The notes under the pieces were generated by a model, which saw only the letters and a list, made by a program, of their open reading frames with translations, ran no database searches and had not been told where the DNA came from. Of a DNA stretch of 64,000 nt, positions 50,001 through 58,763 are shown one piece after another (the stretch's first letter is position 1; each line of letters opens with the position of its first letter). Location: assembly GCA_033964015.1 (NCBI GenBank), contig CM066914.1, forward strand, positions 11,585,831 to 11,649,830, given 5' to 3'. Origin of the DNA: Scolanthus callimorphus (Eukaryota > Cnidaria > Anthozoa > Actiniaria > Edwardsiidae). A program made the translations under genes and the position numbers.

Positions 50001-53000
50001 AGTTTGTCATCCTGGGTGTTATCAGAATGGGGAGGGGACTCAGGCAGGCCAGCAGTAGAGCCAAACATGTCGATGTCTGATTTTCCAACCACCTCCATCT
50101 CCTCTTCCATGGGAAGCTTGGAATCAGAGTCCATCTTGTCAAGACCAGGCATGGACATCTCAGAGTCCATCAGAGAATCTCCAAATGTCCTTAGAGGATT
50201 AACGTCCTCAAGATTGTTATCTAGGCTGCTAGGGAGTAGGGGCAAGTCATCATCCATGGGACTAGGGGTGATACGACCAAGGGCAGCAGACGTCAGGGTT
50301 CGTTTGTCTTCATCTGAATTCTGTGGCATAACTGGATCTACATTATGCACCTGGCTGTCATCATAACAGAAGCTGTCACTGTCATTTACCAGCTGAAAAT
50401 GAATTTTTAATATAATCTCAATAATTACTGTAGTATATTATAACAATTAATTAAAGTTTGCACTTGATAAGAAATGTGTTCTGATAAGCCCTTCTGCATA
50501 ATGTGTGAATTCCTACCACAAGGACAATTTTTTGTAGAAGATTGCACAACTTACTCCAGTTTGCTTCTTGAGTCTGCAGTTAGGGCAGTGGTAGGCCAAC
50601 TTCTTAGATTCAATATTCCTATAGCTTTCACTATCGACATTGTCACACTCAGCATGCAACCACTTGGAGCAAATCTCACACTGAACCATAGCAACATCAG
50701 AGAGCTGGCGATAGGCACGGCCACACAGTGGACAAAACAACCCTTTGTTTCTCTGCTGGTAACAACTGTCGCAAACAGTGTAATTTCTGTGCCAACGAGA
50801 GGTTGGACCCCCACCAGGGGTGTTAGAACCACAGTCCTCACATCGCCGACAAGCCTGGAAATAACAGGAGACATAATACTGTCTAAGTCTGCCTTTGAGG
50901 CTGCAAGGCGGGACACTTTAATGTAGAATCAAATCAGTTTGTAGTCAGTCACTGAGAGCAGACTTACCAGTTATCAAGTAACATATTACTTATATATTTT
51001 TGCCTTACCCGACACTTCCAGCCTGTTTTTGGTATGGTGGTCATAGGCGGTTCCAGACAGTATGTGTGGTAACCTCTGTCACACACATCACACACTAACA
51101 TCTTGTTGTCATCACCTGGTTGTCTGAAAGTAAGGATAATGGATCAAGCTAAATCATCATGGGCAATACAGCAAAAAATGATACCCTAGGCACAATGCCA
51201 ATGGGATTTCTTTTGTTCTATTCCCCTAAGTCTGAAACCCAATTTTAATATATTGAAATTGGTCTATTATTACAGGGCATTGTTCAGAAGGCCTGTAACC
51301 ACCTAGCTATACACACTAAAACAAAACTAAGATAAAACATTCTAGATACCTGCATCCCTGGCAGACTTTACAGTCAGGACACTGCCAGCCCATGCGCACA
51401 AGAGATGTGATGTCCACAGCAGGATCCAGGCAATGCCCATGGTAATGCCTACCACAACTGGTACAGAACAGCATCTCAGCAATATCCTTAGCATCACCAC
51501 ACAGGTAACATTGGGCTTCAACACCACCTGAAGCAAATAACATCATGGGGGTTTCCCATGTTAAAAATATGTGCATGAAATGTTAACAGATTAGAGTAGG
51601 GATTGAAATTGCTGTAATGTGTAGCTGACAATCAAATCAAGAGTTTGGTATGAATGTCTCTCATGTTAAAAATTCGAGTATTAGAGAAGGGATTGAAAAT
51701 GAAGTCAAGAATTCGGTACTGGAAACTAATAAGCAGTGCAATGTTTTTGCCACTTGGCACCCTAGGATTGTTAGCTCTTCATCCTTTGTATGACAAACAA
51801 TTAATCAACAGCTTGCAACTTGCAAAAAGTTCACTTCAAGCCAAATTGTTGCTCACCAAGACGACTGGCATCTTCCAAGTGATCTGGACAAAGCATAGTC
51901 ATGGAGTGGATCTCCTGCAAAAAAAAGGCCAACAGTAAGGCATCAAAAGTTAAAACAATTTCAAGCAAAGGATAAATAATAAACTGTTAAATTGTTCTAA
52001 TACACCTTCAACTTCAACTATGGCAATGCTGATAATAGCGAATAGTGCTATAACAAAAATAAGGGCAACATACCTGAAAAGCACCTGCACTTGCTGCACA
52101 AGGGTAATGGTATGTCTTACCACATCTTGGAACTTGACAAACCACACTTGCACCAAAGCGATTACAGTGAGAGCAGCGCTGAGAAAAAAACACAAGATGA
52201 CAGGGAAATTACTGATGTGTTAGCAGTTTGCAGCAAAACCTTAGCAGATCCTAAAAGGAAATGTATTTCTCTTGTAATGTCAACGATTGTAATGAGTTGA
52301 TAATGGAGAGAGAAATGATTTCCTATATGGACGAGAGGACCTGGTGCGAGTTATGCTAATTATGTATTCATGTCAAGTGGATAGTGAGCTCAGTGTGGTC
52401 CTAGCCCCGGGGGGGACTCCCCATATTTTCAGACGGGGGTGCTCGTCCTATCCCTTAGGGTATAAAATTGACAGACGTGCTATCTCTTAGGGGTGTTTAA
52501 AATCAGCCCTATCCCTTAGGGGAGTCTCAGACCAATCCTTGCCCAGAAATATATTGGTACTGACACCAGAACCAATATTTACTTGGAAACTTGGTTGAAA
52601 ACCCTAAAATTTGCTATCTTTTAGGGGTAAATTTGGCGGTCGCCACGCCAAATTTGCTCTCTTTTAGGGGTAAATTTTCTGTTTGCCTCACCCATTTTGC
52701 TATCCCTTAGGGTCACAATCAATTTTCCCGAGGAGCACCCCCGTCTAAAATATTGGGAGTCCCCCCCCCCCGGGGTCCTAGCTCACATCAGTGACAGTTA
52801 ATTTTCTATCAGAGTTATTTTGATTGAGATGAAATATTATGTCTACAAGGAACAAATGAATAAAAGTTCTAATGCAATATCTTAACATTTCAAATATGTT
52901 TTTACTCTGTTTAGTAAATGGAAATATATGAAGTGGAGCTGTGGGCATGGACCCATCCCCTCAATATGTGCAGTGTCTTTATTGGTACAGGGAATACTAG

Positions 53001-56000
53001 GAAACTCTAGTCTCTGCAAGCGCTAATGGAAACTGCAAGTGAGCTACAGCAACTTGCATTATAACTTGTCCACTTGGTTGTCAATCCAAACAACACTGGA
53101 ACTACAACTTAAATGCTGACCGGGTGCCCTTATGCCTTTATGATTCCACTGTCCACAGTCGTGTGTTCCAATCTGAGCTTTGTTGGCATGGCTCTTATTC
53201 CCAAATGATATTTGTTTGTTAATGGTGCAATTTAGCTCTTCCTAAATTTTATTTAACCACACAAAAAATCTGAAGTACAGTACCAATAGGCTCACGTCTT
53301 ACCTCCGTCATAGCTTGATAAACAGCCTTGTCTACATTGACCAGGTCATAGGAGTCTGTCTGGCAGACACCCTCTGACCAGGAAGCACAACAATGGTGAG
53401 CCCAAACTGAGCCATCGCCCTCAAACACCTCAGGCAACTCTCGCTCTTTCACTGTGCCAAAGGTATATCTATCAGGTGTCATGTTGCTTGCACTGTTCCG
53501 AAAGGGTAGTCCTATAACAACAGCTCCTTTCTTTCGCCCCCTACCAGGAGGCCTTCCTGGGCCACGCCTGTGGACCATGGGTTGTGGTAGGGGTACATCA
53601 TCTATTGCCTCTTTGCCTGTATCAGCTGGTTCACTACTTAGGGAGTCAGGAGTTGAGTTTTGTCTCTGTCTGTTGGTTTGAGCTGCTTTCTTGAAAGGAT
53701 TGAAGCCAGGGGTGGGGGCACAGCGCTGCAATTTTCCTTGAAACATTCTCCTCTCTGGACCACAGTTGCAAAAGGCGCAAAGTTTGTCCTTGAGCATACT
53801 GCAAGATATTAAATAAGTGTTCTTAACAACAAATGATTGGCAAACCTCTTTTTGGCATTTTTAAGGGGCACATTGACCATTCATGTTATTGATTGGGAGA
53901 GATCTTGTATTTTTATGCAGGAAGAGTTCAATGTCATGGCCTGTCGCTAGTCCTGATAAGGCTGGTGTTTCTTTGGCAATGATACTTACAGTTCTTCTTC
54001 AAGGTCAGTAGGTCTGGTGTTAGGGTCTACTGTGGGATCAGAAATCATTGGTTGACCCATCGCATCCAGGACAGCATAGGAAGGCTCCTGTGCAAAATAT
54101 AGTACAGAAAAATTAGATTCAAGTGACTTCTGTTAGCTAATTCAAATCTTTGAAGACATTTAATCCTGGATCCACCCCTGGCCCTGAGATTTAACATTTA
54201 TATTTCAAAGGCCCACCCCCAACCGCCATCCTTTGCGAGCTTGTGTTTTTGTTTTGAATGGTTACATCGCAATAATTTGGATGGAAAATAGTTACTCTCT
54301 AAAAAAACTTAAATATCTGGTAAAAACTTTATAAAAATGGCACGATTAAGAGAGTTTGTGTAGAGAAAATGTACCCAGCACGCAAAGGATTGTGGTTGGC
54401 GATGGACCTTTAACAAACTATTCATTACACAAATATCACGCCAAAATAAAGTACTAAATGGCTTGAAATTTCAACTGTATTGGTCACAAAAGCAATCATA
54501 ATATTTGAATTTAGGACCAAAAAATGTTAATCACAAAACATAAACAAGCTTTTTGGATATTTTATGAGGTATGCCTTTTTTGCAAGCCCTCACTATGGTT
54601 TGAGACTTGCAGTATGAACAGTTTGTATCTTGATAGGTATACCAACCCTTAAGCTGCCATGGTCTGATGGATCACTCTCAACTCTAGGTGAACTGGTGCA
54701 ATGTCGGCTGCCTGCCGCTCTGATGGGGGATTTCAACTTACTGCAATAATATATACAATATAACATATAAGTCAGTGTGACAAAATACTGACTCTTTGCA
54801 GAGCAAAAAAGAAACATATTTGGAAAACAGTGTTATTCCCTAACCACATCATTATGCATTCATGGAATCTCAGACAAAGAAATGTTCCTTGGTCAATTTT
54901 GAAACTATTGAACAGTTTGCAGCTTGGGGGCACAAGCCACGTGTTTCTGGTTCACATTAAAAGATGACAAGGAGATGGTGAAGTAGCAAACATTTTGGGC
55001 TAAGTGCCAGGTTCAAACTGGATGATTGCCTTTTAATGTGCCAGACACATATGGGTATATTCTCACCTCTGTGCATTTACCCTTGTCTTTTTAACAGGTG
55101 TTGGTGGAGGTTTAGGTCTCCCTCGACTTCTTGAGGCCCGTGGCTCCATTATAAACCCCTCTTCAGAATCTGGTGTCAAGGGGGAGGCAGGGCGAATACA
55201 GCGATTTGGGGAAAACTGCAAAGTTAAGTAAAAACATAAGTTCTATATTATCCAGATTATACTGCTACAGGATATAACATTTTGTATTCTTAATTGCTCG
55301 GAGCGAGCGTAGCGAGCGGAGAGCAAGTCTATTCTTGCCGTTACATGCATGAGAGGTGATTTTTCATGTCCACAAAATCATCTACCCCCTCTCAAAAGTG
55401 AGGTCAGTGGTCAATATATGCGCCGTACATGCGCGAGATGTTAGTATAGACAATTTTCATGTCCCGGTTACAATGTTCATGTCCATATGCATTCTTGACG
55501 TTGTTCAAATGACATTTGACCTCAGAGTTCACGTTTTCGATAACTGACACATGTAGTTTTAATTACGGTCGAGCAATGTTAATCAGAATTCAGCTAGGTT
55601 GTTCATTAGGCTCGCAGGTTTTCAGTTGGTCAAGCAAACAAGTGAAAATTGTGTAAAATTATTAAAGGACAAGGTTCACAATTTGTGTTAGCGCTAGTTC
55701 CATAGTAGGTCAAGAAATATTGAAGTCTTACTTTGAGATACTTTGCTTACATTTCTGTTCATGCTGACGTTGGCACTTAGCGGGAGCTACACCTAGTCAA
55801 TGCAAGATTTAGCTTTTATCTAAACCTCTCGAGACCACTCAAAGTGATGCCTGTGAGACCGATAACTTAGCTGAGCAAGTGAGCAACCGTCATATTCTAT
55901 TTAGCTTACAACGAAACCCAGCTCTTGCAGCTGTCAACCAAACCGTTCTGAACTAGATCTAGGCGCCCGAGAGAAATTCAATGTTTGTAGAAAAAAAAAC

Positions 56001-58763
56001 TTTCCGGCTAAAGAAACTGCACTTTTACAGTCTACAACATTTCAACGATACCTCATTGTCTGATTTTACTGCCATAGCTCCGAGCATTCCTATATCTTTC
56101 AGATATTTCTAGTATTATCAGTATTCTTGAACTCTCCATCATGCACAAATTTATGAAAAATTCCATGTTTTATTGAACCCACTTGTCACCTCTTTGCACA
56201 AACACTTAGCTCTTGTCAATTACATCTTCCCCTCCATGCATGTCACATGCTGGCTCAGTCTAGTCCATGCAGGAAAAACAGCAGATGCATTTCAACTCTT
56301 CAAAGTTCAGTGATTACATTTAATGCTAACCCTTTGCACAAAGACAGGCAAAGTTGGCATTCAGTCCAAAATTTTAAGGTTTAAAGGCTGACAGAAAGTT
56401 TTGCTGACCAGGCAGAAGGCTAAATGTCAGTCAATGTTAGAGGCTTGGTGTACTAGAATATTCAAGTGGTGCCTGACATAAATAACACAATATAGCACTT
56501 GAAATATTTGTGCAACTAGTATAAATAGAAATTGCATTTGTAAAAAGCATCAGTCTCTAACAGATAACAGGAAGCAAACAACTATCTACTGTAAAACTTG
56601 TTTTTCAAATTTAAACCAACTACCCTTCCCTTGCACAAGGGCCTAACTCTATAAGGTTTGGGGACTAGTGGGAATGATAAGGTGGGTATTCTACCACAAT
56701 ACATTTGCATTGTATAACATGATGGTTGTGTTCAAGTTTCATTTAAAGATAGGAAAAGTCCACACAAGCAGATGCTTCTATTGTAATGTTGGTTAAAATG
56801 CCCGGTTTTAATGTGTCCTAGTAGTTCAACTGTCCATTCATAAAGGAGTAAAACAAGGACATATAAAAGGGGAATTCCTGGGTACACTTTTGCAAAGAAA
56901 TTATAAGTTGGTAATTCCTAAATTAGTAACTTTGATCAAGTTGATCTTTTATGAAAATCTGACATTTAAAGGTACATATATTGTAAAACAAATGTTACAA
57001 ACATTATACCCAAAAATATCTTTGCAATTACATAATGATGATGCTAAGATAGGGAAATTTCCTATCATTCATTCAGGAAAAGTAAACACAAACTAATGTT
57101 TTTTGGAAATACTACACTGCAGTTTTGGTGGTATATACAGCAAAAGCAGAAGAAAAACACTTGCATCACAGATTCTTGAAACCCATTCACGGGGAAGCGA
57201 AATAGCAACATTTTATACCGTAGTGTAAAATATTCAAATTAAGTCTAAAGATACGTAGTTTTCTTTTGTGCAAAGAGGAAAGACCTGAAGTGATTTTTTT
57301 CCTTTTGTGTATATCAGTACTTACCACTGTATCTGAGTTTTTAGGTCGCCCAGGGCCTCTTTTCGGGCGTCCTGAAAACAAGATGAACAACGATGTTGTA
57401 AGAACGTGATCTTTAGGGCAGATAAAAACATGGGCGCGTAAATAACTGCGAAGACCTTTGATAGAATGATTGCAAATTCTCTCATCAATGAAATAAAAAG
57501 TAGCACATAATTTACCAACTACCTAAGGCTAGAATACGAATCACACGTAGACATTCCTCTGAAAACATGGTAAATAGTGAGGGAAATGCTTCTATAAGGA
57601 TAACATGCGCTTTATAGAACTTTTGGCAGTGGATGAAAATGCTTTAGCGAACTGATAGTAACTAGCTGGGGTAAAAATTACGAAAACTCGAAGGCCCAGC
57701 GACGGGTAGGCCGTGTATGAATGTAATTCTACTTCCAAAATACTTTGCGGAGCTTTGCTGGCAATAAAAAAAAAACAAAAATTCACTGCTGTAAGATTTC
57801 AAGTTCTTGTTTTTTAGCCGTGGCAGCGGAAGAGAACGCTTTGGAACAACAAATGAACATTCATTAATAATGGAACTCGAGTTCAACGCAGATGTTTAGT
57901 AGCTACAGGTGAAGATCTGGCGAAGGGGAAGCATTCTACAAAGCTCCAGCGCCATTTATTCTATCCTCCACAACATGGCATTTCACTCGGGTCTACAGCA
58001 CAACTTTGCACAACAGAGAAAGCGTATAAATTTCACATTCGGCGATCGCCGGGCCTCAATTCTAGAGTCACAGTAATTATTCATACAACCGTATAGCATT
58101 TCTTTGTTTCCTTTAAAAACGGAGGGAAAGAATTTCCCCAATTTACGAGTAACAGAGCTCCGAAAGGCCACACAACCTCATCGATTCGACGCTCTCTTTT
58201 TACGGCAGTTGCGAATGTTGCCGTCCAACGCCCACAAACCGTGGAGTTTTCCACTAAAATGTTGGCAACACGGTAGATCGTACGCGCCGTGAGTTCTCTA
58301 CTTCTCAAATGCCGAAACAAGAAAAGAAAACCCTTAAAAATCCTCAGATTCTCGTTATATCTACCAAGTCAAGATGGAAATACTTTAGATTTAGATTCAC
58401 TGTAGTCGAGGAGGAGGAATTAAGCTCCAAACTGTGTAGGCCTGATCGCTTTCAAGACTTAATTCAAGACAGCTTTTGTTGGACCAAATAACTTCGCGCC
58501 AACATTTGGGACCTACACCAAAATGGCGTCCCTACGTTGGAACTAAAAACCATCTTATAATCTCGCCAGTTACGAATTCTTTTAGGATGAGTATTTTAGC
58601 CAGTTGAGCGATGGAGACATCGAAGTTTGGTAGCAGTTTTGAAGATCTCCAGTACGCCATATGTTAAAAATTGAGCTTGCATTGAGGGTTAGACAAAGCT
58701 ATCAGCTAGAAGCAGTAGGCTTTTGCAGAGCCGAAAGCTTCGCAGCTTGAACTTACCAGACAT
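25518..58763 (-). CDS. KMT2C/D-like: KMT2C/KMT2D-type histone H3K4 methyltransferase, complete gene, 39 coding exons
   Basis: Catalytic subunit of a COMPASS-like complex that mono-methylates H3K4 at enhancers in the nucleus (family knowledge). Coding exons 5' to 3': 58763-58757, 57371-57325, 55215-55067, 54740-54647, 54087-53990, 53798-53303, 52178-52074, 51914-51857, 51527-51350, 51123-51009, 50854-50555, 50392-49904, 49584-49468, 48988-48776, 48562-48381, 47813-47649, 47247-47033, 46110-45506, 45260-45153, 44382-44192, 43833-43679, 43340-42625, 42351-42278, 42198-42151, 42052-38151, 37634-33346, 33261-33151, 33016-32907, 32690-32564, 32078-31831, 31316-31181, 31080-30918, 30544-30456, 30154-30107, 29703-29567, 29082-28842, 28513-28337, 27398-27312, 25610-25518. 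All introns are GT-AG and phases agree throughout. The exons sum to 14,883 nt; adding one base in each of three frameshifted exons gives 14,886 nt, or 4,961 residues plus stop, close to human KMT2C. A candidate AATAAA lies at 24986-24991. Confidence 0.95.
27151..27249. repeat. 22-bp perfect inverted repeat hairpin
   Basis: TCTGTCTGAGAAGTATATAT (27151-27172 in full) is exactly complemented at 27228-27249. An inner pair, CGTTTGAT and ATCAAACG, extends the stem. It lies about 60 bp downstream of the donor of SET exon 38, within the last intron. Confidence 0.9.
27715..27955 (-). mobile_element. Possible tRNA-derived SINE
   Basis: On the minus strand, GGCTAGGTGGCGCAGTGTG resembles a pol III A box and GAGTTGAAACCCGGATCG a B box about 45 bp later, followed by an unrelated body and an AATAAAG end. 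It lies in the intron between SET exons 37 and 38. A folded tRNA gene is not supported because acceptor-stem pairing is absent. Confidence 0.45.
29567..29703 (-). CDS. KMT2C/D exon 35: WIN-type WDR5-binding motif exon
   Basis: A 137-nt exon encoding [20 protein letters not shown] then [20 protein letters not shown]. The GCARSEP core is the WIN motif, whose Arg inserts into WDR5 in KMT2 complexes (family knowledge). Phase 0 in, 2 nt out, completing an Arg codon with exon 36. The acceptor has a short pyrimidine tract but the phase fits both sides. Confidence 0.88.
30107..31316 (-). CDS. KMT2C/D exons 31-34: FYRN and FYRC domains
   Basis: Exon 31 (31316-31181) is [24 protein letters not shown] then FHTRDAVYP. 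Exon 32 (31080-30918) carries [20 protein letters not shown] and [20 protein letters not shown], the FYRN-FYRC join. Exon 33 (30544-30456) gives [19 protein letters not shown] and WPAYITGE. Exon 34 is a 48-nt exon (30154-30107) encoding only [16 protein letters not shown], the end of FYRC. These domains pack together and stabilise the C-terminal half of KMT2 proteins. Residues are about 4572-4717. Confidence 0.94.
31831..33016 (-). CDS. KMT2C/D exons 28-30: C-terminal extended PHD (ePHD2)
   Basis: Exon 28 (33016-32907) ends with [18 protein letters not shown]. Exon 29 (32690-32564, 127 nt) gives [20 protein letters not shown], the signature of the pre-SET ePHD shared by the KMT2 family. Exon 30 (32078-31831, 248 nt) continues with [35 protein letters not shown] and CSDH. 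In human KMT2D this module binds the H4 tail with FYRN/FYRC nearby. Residues are about 4411-4571. The intron after exon 29 uses a weak GTACTA donor and contains a 29-bp pyrimidine-rich tandem repeat. Confidence 0.94.
32411..32508. repeat. 29-bp homopyrimidine tandem repeat, about 3 copies
   Basis: TTTCCCTCCCCACCCCACCC-type units recur at 29-bp spacing (32411, 32440, 32469). The plus strand is almost pure pyrimidine, so the intron transcript is purine-rich. It lies just downstream of the weak GTACTA donor of ePHD2 exon 29. Confidence 0.9.
33151..33261 (-). CDS. KMT2C/D exon 27: short basic linker
   Basis: A 111-nt phase-0 exon encoding 37 residues starting [20 protein letters not shown] and ending LSPEEVAK. 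It joins the giant exon 26 to the C-terminal ePHD. It is recognised by splice sites and phase rather than by a domain. Confidence 0.85.
33346..37634 (-). CDS. KMT2C/D exon 26: giant Pro/Gln-rich exon with coiled coil and conserved pre-ePHD zinc module
   Basis: The exon encodes about 1,430 residues. It starts [15 protein letters not shown], then has Pro/Gln/Met-rich repeats, acidic Ser-rich stretches, and a strongly charged helix ([20 protein letters not shown] onward, about 34930-35110). A conserved block follows: [19 protein letters not shown] with [13 protein letters not shown]. Near the end are [14 protein letters not shown] and [12 protein letters not shown], the Cys pairs that precede the last ePHD in KMT2C/D. 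The frame shifts once near 37205-37270, best at 37266-37268 in a Gly/Pro repeat. One added base restores 4,290 nt, phase 0 to phase 0. Confidence 0.92.
38151..42052 (-). CDS. KMT2C/D exon 25: giant Gln/Pro-rich exon with polyQ tract
   Basis: This 3.9-kb exon encodes about 1,300 residues of Gln-, Pro- and Met-rich sequence, typical of the disordered, coactivator-binding centre of KMT2C/D. A charged helix-forming stretch ([20 protein letters not shown]) precedes Gln-rich coiled-coil-like segments. A long pure Gln tract is encoded near 40018-40085 by mixed CAG/CAA. An acidic/Ser region (about 38780-39250) contains [13 protein letters not shown] and many Ser-Glu repeats, then Gln/Met-rich repeats follow. 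The reading frame changes near 41740-41870, best placed at the GGGG run 41794-41797. One added base makes the exon 3,903 nt, exactly phase 0 to phase 0. The donor is CCT|GTAAGT. Confidence 0.92.
40018..40085 (-). repeat. CAG/CAA repeat encoding a polyglutamine tract
   Basis: Within KMT2C/D exon 25, mixed CAG and CAA codons encode more than 20 consecutive Gln. Mixing of codons suggests a tract kept by selection or old enough to resist slippage. It produces Leu-rich and Cys-rich shadow frames on the plus strand. Confidence 0.9.
42151..43340 (-). CDS. KMT2C/D exons 22-24: HMG-like region, with an apparent 1-nt frameshift
   Basis: Exon 22 (43340-42625, 716 nt) has a Pro/Gly-rich stretch ending in [20 protein letters not shown]. 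The reading frame then needs one added base near 42669-42671 (an AAA run on the plus strand) to continue as [15 protein letters not shown]. Exon 23 (42351-42278) gives [20 protein letters not shown] and exon 24 (42198-42151) [16 protein letters not shown]. The ISPVLYAN, LWRKL and KARDNR blocks are hallmarks of the HMG-like segment of KMT2C/D. Exon 22 with 717 nt satisfies both flanking phases (2 nt in, 1 nt out), which supports a single missing base. Confidence 0.9.
43679..46110 (-). CDS. KMT2C/D exons 18-21: linker between PHD4-6 and the HMG-like region
   Basis: Exon 18 (46110-45506, 605 nt) is Pro-rich then basic: [20 protein letters not shown], then an Arg/Gly-rich [19 protein letters not shown] that may bind nucleic acid or be methylated. 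Exon 19 (45260-45153) includes [16 protein letters not shown]. Exon 20 (44382-44192) starts [18 protein letters not shown] and is Ser-rich. Exon 21 (43833-43679) has [20 protein letters not shown]. Phases link all four exons and their neighbours. No compact domain is evident apart from the charged tracts. Confidence 0.83.
47033..48988 (-). CDS. KMT2C/D exons 14-17: PHD fingers 4, 5 and 6
   Basis: Exon 14 (48988-48776) encodes [17 protein letters not shown] and [16 protein letters not shown]. Exon 15 (48562-48381) carries [19 protein letters not shown], then [19 protein letters not shown] and GGWKCKW. Exon 16 (47813-47649) carries [20 protein letters not shown] and MIQCLNCDR. Exon 17 (47247-47033) completes finger 6 with [16 protein letters not shown] and YHCLFCRP. 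These are nearly diagnostic of KMT2C/D: in mammals the PHD4-6 cluster binds the H4 tail. All C4HC3 ligands are present across the exon joins. Residues are about 752-1009. Confidence 0.94.
47938..47950 (+). repeat. Poly-G tract
   Basis: An uninterrupted run of G in the intron between KMT2C/D exons 15 and 16. It is low complexity and its length is uncertain. Confidence 0.85.
48102..48305. repeat. MITE with ~50-bp imperfect inverted ends
   Basis: TAGACCTCTTTTGCTTGGGC at the left and its imperfect complement ending GAAAGAGGTCTA at 48305 enclose about 200 bp, including matching GGCATTC and GAATGCC blocks. It has no coding frame and is intronic, between KMT2C/D exons 15 and 16. Confidence 0.75.
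49468..50392 (-). CDS. KMT2C/D exons 12-13: acidic linker then basic AT-hook-like linker
   Basis: Exon 12 (50392-49904, 489 nt) is rich in Asp, Ser, Pro and Met, with [15 protein letters not shown] and [18 protein letters not shown], and looks disordered. Exon 13 (49584-49468, 117 nt) is basic: [20 protein letters not shown] holds another AT-hook-like core. They join PHD3 to the PHD4-6 cluster at residues about 550-751, where human KMT2C has a much longer low-complexity linker. Splice sites are consensus and phase 0. Confidence 0.88.
50555..50854 (-). CDS. KMT2C/D exon 11: PHD finger 3 with its leading Cys cluster
   Basis: The exon is 300 nt, phase 0 at both ends, residues about 450-549. It begins [10 protein letters not shown], passes through [14 protein letters not shown] and FCPLCGRAY, and ends with the finger [14 protein letters not shown] and [10 protein letters not shown]. 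This matches the Cys-rich segment plus PHD3 of human KMT2C. The same region is split over two exons of 167 and 133 nt (sum 300) in the paralogous locus at 4875-3463. Confidence 0.93.
51009..51527 (-). CDS. KMT2C/D exons 9-10: PHD fingers 1 and 2
   Basis: Exon 9 (51527-51350, 178 nt) encodes [20 protein letters not shown], then [10 protein letters not shown] and [13 protein letters not shown], a full C4HC3 PHD. Exon 10 (51123-51009, 115 nt) continues with [19 protein letters not shown] and GWKCR, the second finger, sharing the inter-finger CxxC pairs as in vertebrate KMT2C/D. Residues are about 352-449. In family members these fingers are histone or cofactor readers next to ePHD1. Confidence 0.93.
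51857..53798 (-). CDS. KMT2C/D exons 6-8: N-terminal extended PHD (ePHD1)
   Basis: Exon 6 (53798-53303) opens with KLCAFCNCG, the first zinc ligands of an extended PHD, then has a basic Gly/Pro-rich insert ([16 protein letters not shown], again AT-hook-like) and resumes with [19 protein letters not shown]. Exon 7 (52178-52074, 105 nt, phase 0-0) gives [15 protein letters not shown] and [15 protein letters not shown]. Exon 8 (51914-51857, 58 nt) ends the fold with MTMLCPDH. The order C-C, H-C, C-C, C-C, H-C, C-H is that of the KMT2C/D ePHD1 at about residues 134-350. Exons of the same length and phase recur in the locus at 2859-18868. Confidence 0.92.
52405..52775. mobile_element. MITE with CCCCGGGGGGGACTCCC ends and TCCTAG target duplication
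   Basis: Inverted termini (CCCCGGGGGGGACTCCCC at the left, GGGAGTCC through CCGGGG at the right) are flanked by a direct TCCTAG at 52399-52404 and 52776-52781. The interior repeats words such as CTATCCCTTAGGG. Intronic, between KMT2C/D exons 6 and 7. Confidence 0.85.
53990..58763 (-). CDS. KMT2C/D exons 1-5: start codon, AT-hook-like N-terminus, basic/Pro-rich segment
   Basis: The start codon ATG is at 58763-58761. Exon 1 contributes only seven coding bases (ATG TCT G) before a consensus donor, and a 1.4-kb intron follows. The first residues read [18 protein letters not shown], whose GRP core surrounded by basic residues resembles an AT-hook; human KMT2C also starts with such a motif. Exons 3-5 (55215-55067, 54740-54647, 54087-53990) encode a Ser/Pro-rich and basic stretch including [13 protein letters not shown], a second AT-hook-like core, then an acidic run TDLEEEL before the first zinc finger. 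Exon 4 uses a non-consensus GTTGGT donor, but phase and continuity support it. The start was chosen because ATG plus one leftover G completes the Gly codon of exon 2 exactly. 5' UTR limits are not visible. Confidence 0.82.
55216..57324 (-). other. Second coding intron of KMT2C/D (2.1 kb)
   Basis: No coding exon was found here. It contains a short GAGCGAGCGTAGCGAGCGGA stretch at about 55302 and otherwise AT-rich unique-looking sequence. Confidence 0.5.
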
